A stretch of DNA of 64,000 nt from Jannaschia rubra (GCF_001403735.1 NZ_CXPG01000009.1:248001-312000), one strand, 5' to 3'. Counted from the first letter of the stretch, positions 32,820 to 43,110 are shown. Notes: generated by a model not told the origin, from the sequence alone. Translations and numbers: made by a program.

Positions 32820-34390
32820 CAGTGACGGAAGTGGCGCATGGAAGTGAAGACCATCGCGAGCCCGGCCTCGTCGGCGGCGCGGATGACGTCGTCGTCGCGC
32901 ATCGACCCGCCGGGCTGGATGACCGCGCGCGCGCCCGCCTCCGCCGCCGCCATCAGGCCGTCGGCGAACGGAAAAAACGCGTCGGAGGCCACGACCGACC
33001 CCTGCGCCGCACTGTGCGGCAGCCCCAGCACCTCCGCCACGTCCAGCGCCTTGCGCGCCGCGATGCGCGAGCTGTCGAGACGGCTCATCTGCCCCGCGCC
33101 GATGCCGACGGTCGCGCCGTCCTTGGCATAGACGATGGCGTTCGACTTGACGTGTTTCGCCACGGTCCAGGCGAACATCAGGTCCCGCATCTGGTCGTCC
33201 GTCGGCGCGCGCTTCGTCACGACGCTGATCTCGGCGGGGTCCACATGACCCACATCCATGTCCTGCGCGAGCCAGCCGCCGGCCACCTGCCGCATCGCCC
33301 GCCGCGGCATGCGCGGGTCGGGCAGGGTGCCGGTCGTCAGCAGGCGCAGGTTCTTCTTCGCCGCGAACACCGCCCGGGCCGCGTCGGTGGCACCCGGTGC
33401 GATGACGACCTCGGTGAAGATCTCGGTGATGGCGCGGGCCGTCGCCTCGTCCAGGATGCCGTTCAGCGCGACGATTCCCCCGAAGGCCGACGTGCGGTCG
33501 CAGTCATAGGCGCGGCAATAGGCCTGGGCGAAGGTCTCGCCCGTCGCCACGCCGCAGGGGTTCGCGTGCTTGATGATGGCCACCGACATGGGCGGCAGGT
33601 CGGCCACCAGTTCGAAGGCGGCATCGGTGTCGTTGATGTTGTTGTAGGACAGCGCCTTGCCCTGATGCTGCGTCGCGGTCGCCACGCCGGGGCGGCCGCT
33701 GCCGTCGACGTAGAAGGCCGCATCCTGATGCGGGTTCTCGCCGTAGCGCAGCGGCTGCGACAGGCGGGCTGCGGCGGCGACGCGGCGGGGCGTGTCCTCA
33801 TAACGGGCCATCCATGTGGCGACGGCGGCGTCGTAGGCGGCGGTGCGGCCATAGGCGATGGCGGCCTGCCGCTGCCGGAAGGGCAAGGTGGTGCCACCGT
33901 CGTGGGCCGCAAGCTCCGCCAGCAGGGCGTCGTAGTCCTCCGGATCGACGATCACTGTTGTCCAGTCGTGGTTCTTCGCCCCCGCGCGGATCATCGCCGG
34001 CCCGCCGATGTCGATGTTCTCGATGCAGGTCGCCTCGTCCGCGCCCGAGGCGACGGTCGCTTCGAACGGGTAGAGGTTCACCACCAGCAGGTCGATCGCG
34101 CCGATGCCGTGCTCCTCCATCGCGGCGCGATGCGACGGCTCGTCGCGCAGGGCCAGAAGGCCGCCGTGGACCCGGGGGTGCAGCGTCTTGACCCGCCCGT
34201 CCATCATTTCCGGGAAGCCGGTGACGTCGGACACGTCGCGCACCTCCAGCCCCGCGTCGCGCAGCGACGCGGCCGATCCGCCCGTCGACAGAAGCTCGAC
34301 CCCGCGTTCGGCCAGCGCGCGGCCCAGATCGACCAGCCCGGTCTTGTCGGACACGGAAATGAGGGCGCGCCGGGGCACAACTGCAGTCAT
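32819..34390 (-). CDS. purH: Bifunctional AICAR transformylase / IMP cyclohydrolase
   Basis: This 523-residue purine biosynthesis enzyme carries out the last two steps to IMP. The N-terminal MGS-like cyclohydrolase domain (about 1-195) has [20 protein letters not shown] and [15 protein letters not shown]. The C-terminal AICAR formyltransferase domain has [28 protein letters not shown] and MLRAG-type loops. The length is normal. It follows the heparinase-like gene by 18 bases and overlaps lspA by one base. Confidence 0.97.
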   Translation of the reverse strand: MTAVVPRRALISVSDKTGLVDLGRALAERGVELLSTGGSAASLRDAGLEVRDVSDVTGFPEMMDGRVKTLHPRVHGGLLALRDEPSHRAAMEEHGIGAIDLLVVNLYPFEATVASGADEATCIENIDIGGPAMIRAGAKNHDWTTVIVDPEDYDALLAELAAHDGGTTLPFRQRQAAIAYGRTAAYDAAVATWMARYEDTPRRVAAAARLSQPLRYGENPHQDAAFYVDGSGRPGVATATQHQGKALSYNNINDTDAAFELVADLPPMSVAIIKHANPCGVATGETFAQAYCRAYDCDRTSAFGGIVALNGILDEATARAITEIFTEVVIAPGATDAARAVFAAKKNLRLLTTGTLPDPRMPRRAMRQVAGGWLAQDMDVGHVDPAEISVVTKRAPTDDQMRDLMFAWTVAKHVKSNAIVYAKDGATVGIGAGQMSRLDSSRIAARKALDVAEVLGLPHSAAQGSVVASDAFFPFADGLMAAAEAGARAVIQPGGSMRDDDVIRAADEAGLAMVFTSMRHFRH

Positions 34391-34408
34391 CGGGTCATCC
34401 TTGCGTCG

Positions 34409-36124
34409 TCAGAGTTCTTCGGCGGGCGAAGGCGGCAGTTCGGTCGCCTCCTGCGCGCGGATCAGGGTCCAGTCGATGGTGCTCGCATATGTCACCAGCC
34501 GGTCGGATAAAACCACCTGTTGCGATGGACGCGGCTTGAGGCGCCCGCCTTCCAGATGGACCGACGGCTCCAGCGACAGGCGGACGCGCTGGCCGGGACG
34601 GAACACCCACACCTCGCCCGAAGGCAGCGTCAGCGACACGGCCCGCCCGCCCATGTCGATCTCGGCCTCGGTATCGGGGTGCAGGTGGAAACGGCACTGG
34701 AAGGCGACGCCGCGCCGCTCCGCGCCGGCCTGAACATCCTCGAACCGTTCCTTGTCGACGTTGGTGATGGCGCGCAGGCTATCCTCGCCGTGCAGGATGC
34801 GGCCGTCGGTCGAGAGGACGAACCGGCGCAGATGCGTCAGCCCGTGCGACGGAACATAGCCATCGTGCCCCAGCGTCAGGGTCGAGGCCCGGCGCGAGGC
34901 GCTGCGCTGCCACTGCACACGCCGCGGCACCTGAACCAGCGGAGCGACCTGCCGCGACCCCACGGTCAGCAGGCCACCGATGCGCGACGACGACCAGCCT
35001 TCGATCGACAGCGTGGAATGGGACGCGGTGGCGCGGCCCGCGCGGTGCCAGTCCGGCCCGAAGGCGCCGCCGGGGCCGCAGTTGACGATCACGGGACAGT
35101 TGCCGCTCGTCATCTCGAACGCGAGGGTGGAGGCATGGGCCGATCCGCTCGCCGCGCCCGTGGGCGGGGCGTCCGCATCGACGATGAGCGTGGTGCGGCC
35201 GTGCGCCATGGGCACGAAGCCCATCGCCAGCCCGCTGTCGTTGCGCGCCCGGATGCCCGATGTGGCAAGAACTCGGTCGAGCCGTCCCGTTCGCCCTCGC
35301 CCCCCGCCGTGGAACCGCGCCAGACCGCCGTCGGCGTGGCGCAGCGCGCGCAGGGTGGGCACGATGCGGGCCTGTGCTTGCGTCAGGCCTTCGGGCACTT
35401 CGTCCAGCGCCCGCAGCGCGTCGATCGCCCAGCCGAGCAGCATCGCCACCTCCAGCAGGGCTTCGGGGTTGCGCGAGGAGATGCCCCCGTCGGAGCCGAC
35501 GTCGGCCTGGATGGCGCGGGTCAGCGCATGGGTGGCATCGGCGGCGAGCCTGTCCATCCCTTCGAGCGTCAGCCCGGCGTAGAGCAGCCCCGTAAGCGCC
35601 TCCATCCGCGGCAGGCCGGCGGGGGCGTCGTTCCAGTGCCGCCGGAGATAGCCAGCCTGGCGATAGAGAAGGTCGAAGAACAGTTTCTGGTCGCGTGCCT
35701 CCATCCGCGTCAGAAGTGTCGGAGCGTGGCTGATCTGACGCAGCAGGCGGCGACCGGCCAGCGCCGGATCCCATCCCGGACCTGTCCCCGTGCCGTAGCG
35801 CTGCGCCCATTCCAGGACCCAACGTTGCGCGGCCTGCCGGGCCTGACGGCTGCCGAGGGACATGACGTCATCGAGCCATCCCATGCCGTGAAGCTGACGC
35901 TCGAACGGGGCCGATGGTGGGACAATGCCCCAGGGATCGTTCGTTCCCTCCACCAGCTGGCCGGCGAAATGCCACAACCCCGAGAGGATCTGCTGGCCGC
36001 GCCGGGCCGATCCGGTGCCGCGCGGCTCGGGCTGCCAGACGAGACTGCGCGCACTGCCTCTGGGTCGCGCCGTCTTCACGCGCCAGCGCGTTCGCAGTCG
36101 ATCTCGCAGGCTCGTGCCGGTCAT
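34409..36124 (-). CDS. Heparinase II/III family protein
   Basis: This 571-residue protein is a likely polysaccharide lyase or uronate-active enzyme of the heparinase II/III-like type. The N-terminal helical part contains WDPALAGRRLLRQISHAP and LLYAGLTLEGMDR. The C-terminal beta domain contains NCGPGGAFGPDWHRAGRATA, ASHSTLSIEG and the HLRRFVLSTDG segment. It has no signal peptide, so it is probably cytoplasmic, which is unusual for a lyase. In Rhodobacterales this gene commonly sits between rsmB and purH, as here. Substrate unknown. Confidence 0.9.
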   Translation of the reverse strand: MTGTSLRDRLRTRWRVKTARPRGSARSLVWQPEPRGTGSARRGQQILSGLWHFAGQLVEGTNDPWGIVPPSAPFERQLHGMGWLDDVMSLGSRQARQAAQRWVLEWAQRYGTGTGPGWDPALAGRRLLRQISHAPTLLTRMEARDQKLFFDLLYRQAGYLRRHWNDAPAGLPRMEALTGLLYAGLTLEGMDRLAADATHALTRAIQADVGSDGGISSRNPEALLEVAMLLGWAIDALRALDEVPEGLTQAQARIVPTLRALRHADGGLARFHGGGRGRTGRLDRVLATSGIRARNDSGLAMGFVPMAHGRTTLIVDADAPPTGAASGSAHASTLAFEMTSGNCPVIVNCGPGGAFGPDWHRAGRATASHSTLSIEGWSSSRIGGLLTVGSRQVAPLVQVPRRVQWQRSASRRASTLTLGHDGYVPSHGLTHLRRFVLSTDGRILHGEDSLRAITNVDKERFEDVQAGAERRGVAFQCRFHLHPDTEAEIDMGGRAVSLTLPSGEVWVFRPGQRVRLSLEPSVHLEGGRLKPRPSQQVVLSDRLVTYASTIDWTLIRAQEATELPPSPAEEL

Positions 36125-36191
36125 GTCCTTCGCCCCGTCGGGGCCTGTTCCGGCCCTTCGCGGCGCAGGATACGCGGCGCCGGGGCGTCTG

Positions 36192-37442
36192 TCACGCGGG
36201 CGTCCGCAGAACGGCCATGTAGAAGCCGTCGATGCCCCCCCGTTCCGCCCAGAGGTCCGGCAGGAGCCGCAGCCCGTGGGGCGAGACGGCGAGCGGCGGC
36301 AGGCCGAAGTCGGCGGGCTCGGGGGCTTCGGCGGTCAGGCCGGGATGGCGGCCAAGGGCGGCCGTGACCTGATGCTCGCCCTCGACCGGCAGCAGGGAAC
36401 AGGTGCAGAAGACGACGGGGGCGCCGGGCCTGGCGAAGGTCAGGGCGCGGTCGATCAGGCGGTATTGCAGGGCGGTGAGCGCCTCGACATCGCGGGCGTC
36501 GCGCAGGTGGGGCAGGTCGGGATGGCGACGGATCGTGCCCGTGGCGGTGCAGGGTGCGTCCAGAAGGACGGCGTCGAAGGCCGCGTCGGGCGCCCAGTCG
36601 AGCGCGTCGGCCTCCACGATCTCCGCCTCCAGCCCGGTGCGCGCCAGGTTCTGCGCCACGCGCTCCAGCCGACGGGCCGATACGTCCAGCGCCGTGACCT
36701 TCGCGCCCGCCGCGGCGAGCTGCATCGTCTTGCCCCCAGGTGCCGCGCAGAGGTCGAGCACGCGAAGCCCCCTTACTTCGCCCAACAGGCGGACGGGCAG
36801 CGCGGCGGCTGCATCCTGTACCCACCAATCCCCTTCGGAATAGCCGGGCAAGGCCGACACCTGCCCGCCGGGCAGGCGCAGCGTGCCGGTGGGCAGAACC
36901 TCGGCGCCGTCCACCGTCACGCCGGGTTTCGGCGTCAGGTCGAGCGGGGCGCCCCGCAGGTGCGCGGCTTCGATCGCCTCCAGCCGGGGGCGGGTCCAGG
37001 CCTTGGCCAGCGGCTTGCGCAGCCAGGGCGGAAGGCTGGGTGGCGGCAGCGCATCCCAGGCGGCGCGGTCGTCGACCAGCCCGCGCAGCACGGCGTTCAC
37101 CAGCCCCGCCTGCTTGGCCGTCCTGGGCGACATGCGGGCCAGTGCGACGGCATCGTTGACGACGCCGTGGGGTGCCGCGCCGTCCTCGAACACTTCGGTC
37201 AGGGCGAGGCGCAGGATGTCGCGGACCCGCGTTGCGGGCTGCCGCTGCATCCGCCCCGCCAGAAGCGCATCGGCCCGACCCATGTGCCGCAGCGTCAGGC
37301 CGGCGAGCCGAAGCGCGCGCGCCGCTGCCGCGCCGTCCAGCCCGGACGCCCCGTCGCCCAGCATCCTTCCGTCGCGCAGGACATGCGCCAGCAAACGGAG
37401 CACGCCCGCGCGCGTGGCCAGGCTTTGGGAGATGTCCGTCAT
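36192..37442 (-). CDS. rsmB: 16S rRNA (cytosine-C5)-methyltransferase RsmB
   Basis: The 416-residue enzyme methylates a cytosine in 16S rRNA. The N-terminal NusB-like domain (about 1-140) ends near GLVNAVLRGLVDDR. The SAM domain has LDLCAAPGGKTMQLAAAG, DAPCTATGTIRRHPD and FCTCSLLPVEGEHQ, the last with the catalytic Cys. It starts the minus-strand run. Its start is divergent from the SdhAF4-like gene, with an 8-bp inverted repeat (GTCCTTGC/GCAAGGAC, 37451-37505) in the gap. Confidence 0.93.
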   Translation of the reverse strand: MTDISQSLATRAGVLRLLAHVLRDGRMLGDGASGLDGAAAARALRLAGLTLRHMGRADALLAGRMQRQPATRVRDILRLALTEVFEDGAAPHGVVNDAVALARMSPRTAKQAGLVNAVLRGLVDDRAAWDALPPPSLPPWLRKPLAKAWTRPRLEAIEAAHLRGAPLDLTPKPGVTVDGAEVLPTGTLRLPGGQVSALPGYSEGDWWVQDAAAALPVRLLGEVRGLRVLDLCAAPGGKTMQLAAAGAKVTALDVSARRLERVAQNLARTGLEAEIVEADALDWAPDAAFDAVLLDAPCTATGTIRRHPDLPHLRDARDVEALTALQYRLIDRALTFARPGAPVVFCTCSLLPVEGEHQVTAALGRHPGLTAEAPEPADFGLPPLAVSPHGLRLLPDLWAERGGIDGFYMAVLRTPA

Positions 37443-37533
37443 CGGGCGGTGTCCTTGCAGATCAGGCCCCGCGACGTATATCCAATGCACCCGTCCCGCA
37501 AGGACGCGACCGGAGCGCCGAGGAGGAGAGCCG

Positions 37534-37842
37534 ATGTCTGTCAGGTCCAGCAGCCCCGAACGCATGACCGTCGATCCAGCAGCCCTGCCCGAGGCCTGCG
37601 CGGATGCGCCCGCCTGTCCCACGACGCCGCGCGACCGCGGCATCGACCTGTCGCCCTTGCCCCCCGAGGCGGAGGCCGCCCGCCGGGCCGCGTTGCCGGA
37701 AGTGGCGCGCCGCGCGCTGGAGGAGGCCGAGGCCCGCAAGCTTGTCGCCCCCGACCTGCCGGTCGAACTCGGCGGCCGCAAAGGCCCGGAGCCTGTGCGC
37801 TATGGCGATTGGGAGTTGAAGGGTATCGCCGTCGACTTCTGA
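37534..37842 (+). CDS. DUF1674 / succinate dehydrogenase assembly factor 4-like protein
   Basis: The 102-residue soluble protein is disordered in its N-terminal two-thirds (Ala/Pro/Glu-rich). It ends RKGPEPVRYGDWELKGIAVD followed by Phe, the C-terminal signature of the SdhAF4 family, which helps insert FAD into the succinate dehydrogenase flavoprotein. A strong GAGGAGGAG lies 5 bases before the ATG. It converges on dapB; TGACGGCGTCA (37840-37850) spans both stop codons. No sdh gene is in the window, so the role comes from family knowledge. Confidence 0.85.
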   Translation: MSVRSSSPERMTVDPAALPEACADAPACPTTPRDRGIDLSPLPPEAEAARRAALPEVARRALEEAEARKLVAPDLPVELGGRKGPEPVRYGDWELKGIAVDF

Positions 37843-37847
37843 CGGCG

Positions 37848-38657
37848 TCAGCGCAACCCCAGGACGTCCAGCATGTCGTAGGCCCCCGGGGCCTTGCCCT
37901 GCGCCCAGCGGGCGGCGCGCAGGGCGCCGCGTGCGAAGACCGATCTGTCGGAGGCGACGTGGCGCAGGACGATCCGCTCCCCGTCGGCCGCGAAGACGAC
38001 ATCATGCTCGCCCACGATGTCGCCGCCCCGGATCGCATGGAACCCGATGGCGCCGCGCCCCCGCGCCCCGGTGATCCCGTCGCGCCCCCGGTCGGACACC
38101 GCGTCAAGGTCCACGCCGCGTCCCTCCGCCGCCGCATGGCCCAGCATCAACGCCGTGCCCGAAGGTGCGTCGACCTTGTGGCGGTGATGCGCCTCGACGA
38201 TCTCGATGTCATAGTCGTCGTCAAGGCTCTCCGCGACCTGACGGACGAGCTGCGTCAGGAGGTTCACGCCAAGCGACATGTTGCCGGCGCGCACGATGGT
38301 GGTCTGCCTGGCGGCCCGGTCGATGGCGGCGATGTCATCCCGTGACAGGCCGGTCGTTCCGATCACATGGACGATGCCGGCCTGCGCGCAGGCCTGCGCC
38401 ATGGCGACGGTGGCGCCGGGCGTGGTGAAATCGATGACGGCCCGCGCGTCGGTGATCGCTGCCGCCGGAGTGTCGGTGACGCAAAGCCCCGTATCCGCGC
38501 CGCCCGCCATCCGGCCCGGATCGTGTCCGATCCACGGGTGCCCCGGCGCTTCGGTCACGCCGACAAGCCGGAGATCGTCCGAGTCCCGGATCAGGTCGCA
38601 GAGCATCCGGCCCATGCGTCCCGATCCGCCCATTACCGCAATTCCGATCCTGTCCAT
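37848..38657 (-). CDS. dapB: 4-hydroxy-tetrahydrodipicolinate reductase
   Basis: The 269-residue enzyme makes tetrahydrodipicolinate in the lysine/diaminopimelate pathway using NAD(P)H. The nucleotide-binding start is [18 protein letters not shown]. The catalytic segment is [18 protein letters not shown], with the active His pair and the substrate Lys. Length and C-terminus ([14 protein letters not shown]) are normal. It is divergent from rbfA, and 105 bases lie between the starts. Confidence 0.96.
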   Translation of the reverse strand: MDRIGIAVMGGSGRMGRMLCDLIRDSDDLRLVGVTEAPGHPWIGHDPGRMAGGADTGLCVTDTPAAAITDARAVIDFTTPGATVAMAQACAQAGIVHVIGTTGLSRDDIAAIDRAARQTTIVRAGNMSLGVNLLTQLVRQVAESLDDDYDIEIVEAHHRHKVDAPSGTALMLGHAAAEGRGVDLDAVSDRGRDGITGARGRGAIGFHAIRGGDIVGEHDVVFAADGERIVLRHVASDRSVFARGALRAARWAQGKAPGAYDMLDVLGLR

Positions 38658-38762
38658 CGCGTCCTCCTGCTCGATCCGTCTTTGCGGGATCGGCGGATTT
38701 CATGCAACGCTTGCACCCGCGGGCGCGGGCAAATATCTGCGCCCCTTCAGGAGGGCTACGCC

Positions 38763-39188
38763 ATGGCACGATCCCGCGACACGCACGACAAGGGCCCCCG
38801 TCAGCGACAGTTGCGGGTCGGAGAGCTGATCCGTCGGACCCTGTCCGAGGTCTTGGCGCGCGGTGACATCCACGACCCGGAGCTTCAGTACATGTCGATC
38901 ACCGTGGGCGAGGTCACCATGAGCAACGACCTCAAGATCGCCACTGCCTGGGTCTTGCCTCTGGGTGGGGAAGGGCGGGAGGCCGCCATTGCAGGGCTGA
39001 CGCGCAACAAGGGCGAATTGCGTCGCGCGATCAACCGCGACCTGACGCTGAAATTCGCGCCCGACCTGCGGTTCCGCATCGATGAGACCTTCGACCGGAT
39101 GGACGACACCCGCCGCATGTTCGCCGACGAGACGGTGCAGCGCGACATTGCCGCGCGCGACGACGACGCGGACGGCGAGGAAGAATGA
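38763..39188 (+). CDS. rbfA: 30S ribosome-binding factor A
   Basis: The 141-residue KH-type protein binds the 30S subunit late in its maturation. It starts [20 protein letters not shown], then [20 protein letters not shown] and [26 protein letters not shown] lies 9 bases before the ATG, which is clearly the start. The acidic tail (DDDADGEEE) is usual in this order. The stop overlaps the phosphodiester glycosidase start (ATGA). Confidence 0.94.
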   Translation: MARSRDTHDKGPRQRQLRVGELIRRTLSEVLARGDIHDPELQYMSITVGEVTMSNDLKIATAWVLPLGGEGREAAIAGLTRNKGELRRAINRDLTLKFAPDLRFRIDETFDRMDDTRRMFADETVQRDIAARDDDADGEEE

Positions 39189-39904
39189 TCCGGCACGCGC
39201 TGTTCGCCTGGCTCGCGCTGGCCGTGCCATCCGTCGCGCAGGATTGCGCGCCGGTCACGCATCGCGATCGCGTCTTTACCGTTTGCACCGCCGATCTGGC
39301 GACGCAGAAGGTGACGCTGCACTTGAACGGGCCGGACGGTCAGCCGCTGGGCAGTTTCGAGGCGCTGGAGCGGGCGGTCGAGGCCCCGATCGTCTTTGCC
39401 ATGAACGGCGGCATGTATCATCAGGATCGGCGTCCCGTGGGGCTCTATGTCGAAGACGGTGTCCAGACCGCCGGGATGGTCACGCAGGCCGGGCCGGGAA
39501 ATTTCGGCATGCTGCCCAATGGCATCTTCTGCGTCCGGGCCGACCGGGCGGACGTGTTCGAGACGCGCGCCTTCGCCGCCGACCCGGTTGCTTGCGATGC
39601 GGCGACGCAATCGGGACCGATGCTGGTGATCGACGGCGCGTTGCATCCCCGCTTTCTGCCCGAAAGCCCGTCGGCCAAGATCCGCAATGGCGTCGGCGCA
39701 AGCGACGACGGCGGCACCGTGTATTTCGTGATCTCCGACGGCCCCGTTACCTTTTACGAGATGGGAACGCTGTTCCGCGATGTGCTGGGCGTCCGCAACG
39801 CGCTGTTCCTTGATGGCAGCATCTCGCGGCTCCATGTGCCGGCGGCGGGTCGCCACGACCCGGGTCGAACCATGGGCCCGATGATCGCCGTGACGGAGCG
39901 CTGA
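39185..39904 (+). CDS. Phosphodiester glycosidase family (NAGPA-like) secreted protein
   Basis: The 239-residue protein has a signal peptide ([18 protein letters not shown]) and a NAGPA-type domain. [37 protein letters not shown] and [15 protein letters not shown] are the family blocks (the GG.Y and the DGS Asp/Ser region). It would cleave a phosphodiester-linked sugar in the periplasm. The unusual gene order rbfA, this gene, truB is seen in related bacteria. Substrate unknown. Confidence 0.85.
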   Translation: MIRHALFAWLALAVPSVAQDCAPVTHRDRVFTVCTADLATQKVTLHLNGPDGQPLGSFEALERAVEAPIVFAMNGGMYHQDRRPVGLYVEDGVQTAGMVTQAGPGNFGMLPNGIFCVRADRADVFETRAFAADPVACDAATQSGPMLVIDGALHPRFLPESPSAKIRNGVGASDDGGTVYFVISDGPVTFYEMGTLFRDVLGVRNALFLDGSISRLHVPAAGRHDPGRTMGPMIAVTER

Positions 39905-39905
39905 C

Positions 39906-40805
39906 GTGGGCCGGCGGAAGAAGGGCAACGCGGTCCATGGCTGGCTGATCGTGGACAAACCGGCTGGCGTCACCTCGACGCAGGTCGTGGGCAAGGTCCA
40001 CTGGGCGCTCGACGCGCAGAAGGCCGGGCATGCGGGCACGCTCGACCCCGATGCGACCGGGGTCCTGGCCGTGGCGCTGGGCGAGGCGACGAAGACCGTG
40101 CCTTTCGTGACGGATGCGCTCAAGTGCTATTGCTTCCGCGTGATCTGGGGCGCGTCGACCGCCACGGACGACGTATCCGGCGCCGTGCTGGAACGGTCGG
40201 ACCGGCGCCCGGCGCCGGCCGATATCGAAGCGGCGCTGGTGGCGTTCCGCGGCGATATCCTCCAGGTACCGCCCCAGGTATCGGCCGTGAAGGTCGAGGG
40301 GGAACGGGCCTATGATCTGGCGCGCGAAGGCGTCGAGATGGACCTGGTCGCGCGTCCCCTGTTCGTGGACCGCCTGGAAATGACAGACGGCGACGTCGAT
40401 TGGGCGGAGTTCGAGATGGTCTGCGGCAAGGGCGGTTATGTGCGGTCGATCGCGCGCGACCTGGGCGCGGCGTTGGGGTGTCTCGGCCATGTGGGATGGC
40501 TGCGACGCACCTGGTCCGGTCCTTTCGATGCCAACGACGGCCTGTCGCTGGAGGAAATCGAAAGCCTGGCGCGCACGCCGGCCCTGCATGCGCGGCTCAA
40601 ACCGCTGCAACTTGGGCTGTGCGACCTGCCGGAATTGCCGGTATCCGAAGCCGCTGCCCATCGTCTGCGGCACGGAAACCCGGGCGAGGTTCTGTCGGGG
40701 GCGGATCATGGCGAGACCTGCTGGGCATCGCATCTGGGGCAACCCGTGGCCATCGGTGTCTACCGCGCCGGGGCGATCCATCCGACCAAGGTGTTCCAGG
40801 TCTGA
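39906..40805 (+). CDS. truB: tRNA pseudouridine(55) synthase TruB
   Basis: The 299-residue enzyme makes pseudouridine 55 in the T-loop of tRNA. The catalytic Asp is in [20 protein letters not shown], preceded by [36 protein letters not shown] is the other family block. The start is a GTG one base after the glycosidase stop (39904), without a better alternative. Its order after rbfA fits the classical ribosome-maturation cluster. Confidence 0.95.
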   Translation: MGRRKKGNAVHGWLIVDKPAGVTSTQVVGKVHWALDAQKAGHAGTLDPDATGVLAVALGEATKTVPFVTDALKCYCFRVIWGASTATDDVSGAVLERSDRRPAPADIEAALVAFRGDILQVPPQVSAVKVEGERAYDLAREGVEMDLVARPLFVDRLEMTDGDVDWAEFEMVCGKGGYVRSIARDLGAALGCLGHVGWLRRTWSGPFDANDGLSLEEIESLARTPALHARLKPLQLGLCDLPELPVSEAAAHRLRHGNPGEVLSGADHGETCWASHLGQPVAIGVYRAGAIHPTKVFQV

Positions 40806-40937
40806 ACCGCATGGACGGACGGTCCCGTCACATGCCCTGATGTGTGCGTGGGGTGCCGCGACAACCAGGGGCGGCTGCGTACCCTTCATCCATCGCAACC
40901 GCGGCAGCCCGCGCCGCCATCACTTGGGGTGGTGTCG

Positions 40938-41426
40938 ATGGCCGCCGCTTCTCATCGTCTGTCGGGTGATACCGTCTGGACCGTTCCCGTCGCCGATGCG
41001 CTCGCCGCCGTCGCCTTCGACCCCTTTGGGCGGGGCCTTTCGCCCCTGTTCGGCTGTTCGAGGGTCGCGCCCATGGGCCTCGCGCAGCAGGTCCTGTCTC
41101 GGGCCTTAGGCGATGCGCCCGCAGGCGCGGCCTATACGCTACGCATTGTCACGGAGCCGGAGTTCTATCCGCTGGGATATCTGCTCGTCGCGCGCTGGCG
41201 GGCCCGGCGCGTGATGACGTTGCGTTGGCCTCTGATGGCGGTCGGCTACAGGACGACGCTTTGGGTCTTCGCGGTCTACGTCACGGCCACGCCGGTCGCG
41301 GGAAACCCCGCGGTTCTCGGCTTCACCCGGGTCGCGCTGGTCGGGCAAAGTCTGTTCGCCGTGGTGGCCGCAGCCATCATGGAACATCGCTTACAGCACC
41401 CCCGGGGAGCGGCTGCCGCCCCCTGA
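40938..41426 (+). CDS. Hypothetical protein with two C-terminal membrane segments
   Basis: I do not recognise this 162-residue protein. From the ATG at 40938 the N-terminal part is mixed (DTVWTVPVADALAAVAFDPF). The second half has two hydrophobic segments (about LMAVGYRTTLWVFAVYVTA and FTRVALVGQSLFAVVAAAIM) separated by a polar loop. A longer reading from 40842 opens with a Cys-rich stretch and a His/Pro run that look non-coding. It lies alone between truB and the DUF1643 gene. Treat it as weakly supported; it may be a lineage-specific or decaying gene. Confidence 0.45.
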   Translation: MAAASHRLSGDTVWTVPVADALAAVAFDPFGRGLSPLFGCSRVAPMGLAQQVLSRALGDAPAGAAYTLRIVTEPEFYPLGYLLVARWRARRVMTLRWPLMAVGYRTTLWVFAVYVTATPVAGNPAVLGFTRVALVGQSLFAVVAAAIMEHRLQHPRGAAAAP

Positions 41427-41469
41427 TCGGACCTTGCCAGACCCCTGCGGGTGCTGGCATCCGGTGCGG

Positions 41470-41991
41470 ATGATCACCCGAACCTTTACCAAGGGCGACG
41501 CGCCCTCGACCGCGGTCTATTCCGATGACGAACGCTATCGCTACGATCTGATCCGGACGTGGAACCACTCGGGCAGCCGCATCAACTTCGTCATGCTGAA
41601 CCCGTCGACGGCCACTGAGTTCGCGAATGATCCGACGGTGGAGCGGTGTGAGCGTCGGGCCCGCGCTTTGGGCTTCGGCGCTTTCCGGGTGACCAATATC
41701 TTCGCCTATCGCGCAACGGACCCGCGCGACATGCGCGCGCAACCCGACCCTGTGGGTGGGCCAGCCAACGACGCGGCGATCCGGGATGCGGCACTCTGGG
41801 CCGACCAAGTGATCTGTGCCTGGGGCACCCACGGCGCATACTTGGATCGGGGCCATGCGGTTGCCCAACTGCTGCGCGCGACGGGACAGCCGCTGACGAC
41901 CCTGGGCCTGTCGAAGGCCGGGCATCCGAAACACCCGCTGTATATCGGGTATACCGTGCAGCCGACACCGTGGGAGCCGACCTTGAGTTGA
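41470..41991 (+). CDS. DUF1643 family protein
   Basis: This 173-residue protein has the DUF1643 line: YRYDLIRTWNHSGSRINFVM, then LNPSTATEFANDPTVERCER and VTNIFAYRATDPRDM. AWGTHGAYLDRGH and LGLSKAGHPKHPLYIG complete the family pattern. No signal or membrane segment is present. The function is unknown; the Asp/Asn- and His-rich blocks suggest a nucleotide- or phosphate-binding enzyme. The ATG at 41470 begins right at the family N-terminus. Confidence 0.9.
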   Translation: MITRTFTKGDAPSTAVYSDDERYRYDLIRTWNHSGSRINFVMLNPSTATEFANDPTVERCERRARALGFGAFRVTNIFAYRATDPRDMRAQPDPVGGPANDAAIRDAALWADQVICAWGTHGAYLDRGHAVAQLLRATGQPLTTLGLSKAGHPKHPLYIGYTVQPTPWEPTLS

Positions 41992-42090
41992 TGCCGACGC
42001 ATCGGCACGCCGGATCAGGTTGCACCTCGATGCTCAGGTTTGCGGTCTTTGGCACCGATGGCTCGGCATCTGGCGGACACCGGCCTCGGC

Positions 42091-43110
42091 TCAGGCGGCG
42101 GACACCAGCCTGAGATGCGATAACTCGATACCCGGCGCACCTTTCAATTGCGCGACGACCATGCCGTCGACCAAGATCCTCGTGACATCCATCCTCTCGA
42201 TAATACTGAGGGTCGGAGGCTTGGCCGTTTCATAGACGATTTCGATTTCGTCCTGCTCGGGATCGAAGTCCTCGATCATCGGAGCCTCGTCCTCGTTCGC
42301 CGCACCGCCCCCCGACTGCACCATGTAGAGGTCCGATCCAGCGCCACCGACCAGCACGTCGCCCATGCCGCCCGCGATGGTGTCGTCGCCGTCGCCCCCG
42401 ATCAGACGGTCACCGGCATCGCGATCCGTCCCGTCGTCACCCAGCACGGAGCCATCCAGAATGTCGTTGCCCGCGCCGCCGTCGAGTGTGTCGCTACCTG
42501 CGCCGCCGAACAGGCGGTCGTCGCCGTCGCCCCCCGCCAGCATGTCGTCGCCGTCGCCGCCGGAGAGAAGGTCGTCGCCCAGCCCGCCGTCGAGATGGTC
42601 GTCGCCCGCGTCGCCGTGGAGTTCGTCCGCGCCGGAGCCGCCGGCCAGCTTGTCGTTGCCGTCGCCGCCCATCAGGATGTCGCGGCCGTCGCCCCCGAAC
42701 AGGGCATCGTCGCCGCCGTTCCCGATGATCAGGTCATTGGTCACGCCGCCGGCCAACTTGTCGTCCGACCCGTTCCCGTACATCGCATCGCCGTCAAGGC
42801 GGATCGGTGCGACGGAGGAGCCGTCCAGTCGGTCGGTCAGGTGGTCGCCGCCCAGGACGTCGCGGGGCGGAAGATCCCGATCGGCCTGAGAACCGTCCGA
42901 GGCCGCGCTGGAGTCCGCTTCCACGGCGGCATCGGTTCCGACGGAATCTTCACCCAGGTAGGCGTCGAGTCCGCCGCCCGCCGTCACCTCGTCGTCGGAC
43001 GAATCGATCTGGGGCACTTCGACCTCGGCCGCTTCGGTTTCAGCCTCGGACGGCAGGGCGATCATCACGCCGGATGCGAACAGTCCCACGAGACCCGCGA
43101 GCAACAACAT
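42091..43110 (-). CDS. RTX-type calcium-binding repeat protein, membrane-anchored
   Basis: The 339-residue protein opens with one membrane helix (MLLLAGLVGLFASGVMIAL) and an acidic, Ser/Asp-rich linker. A block of about 14 GGxGxDxLxGG-type nonapeptide repeats follows (residues about 100-260; e.g. GGDGDDRLFGGAGSDTLDGG). A beta-rich end (RILVDGMVVAQLKGAPG) closes it. Repeats should fold as a calcium-bound beta roll. I chose the ATG at 43110 because AAAGGA lies 7 bases upstream, while upstream ATGs at 43158 and 43170 have none. A C-terminal secretion signal is not obvious, and no type I secretion genes are nearby. Confidence 0.85.
   Translation of the reverse strand: MLLLAGLVGLFASGVMIALPSEAETEAAEVEVPQIDSSDDEVTAGGGLDAYLGEDSVGTDAAVEADSSAASDGSQADRDLPPRDVLGGDHLTDRLDGSSVAPIRLDGDAMYGNGSDDKLAGGVTNDLIIGNGGDDALFGGDGRDILMGGDGNDKLAGGSGADELHGDAGDDHLDGGLGDDLLSGGDGDDMLAGGDGDDRLFGGAGSDTLDGGAGNDILDGSVLGDDGTDRDAGDRLIGGDGDDTIAGGMGDVLVGGAGSDLYMVQSGGGAANEDEAPMIEDFDPEQDEIEIVYETAKPPTLSIIERMDVTRILVDGMVVAQLKGAPGIELSHLRLVSAA

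Noticed and set aside
37451-37505. GTCCTTGC ... GCAAGGAC inverted repeat in the rsmB/DUF1674 gap
   Set aside because: The 8-base arms are 39 bases apart; in a GC-rich gap this may arise by chance and no other evidence supports a site.
42370-42780. CRISPR-like periodic repeat
   Set aside because: The repetition is the DNA of RTX nonapeptide codons inside a protein-coding gene, without uniform repeats and spacers.
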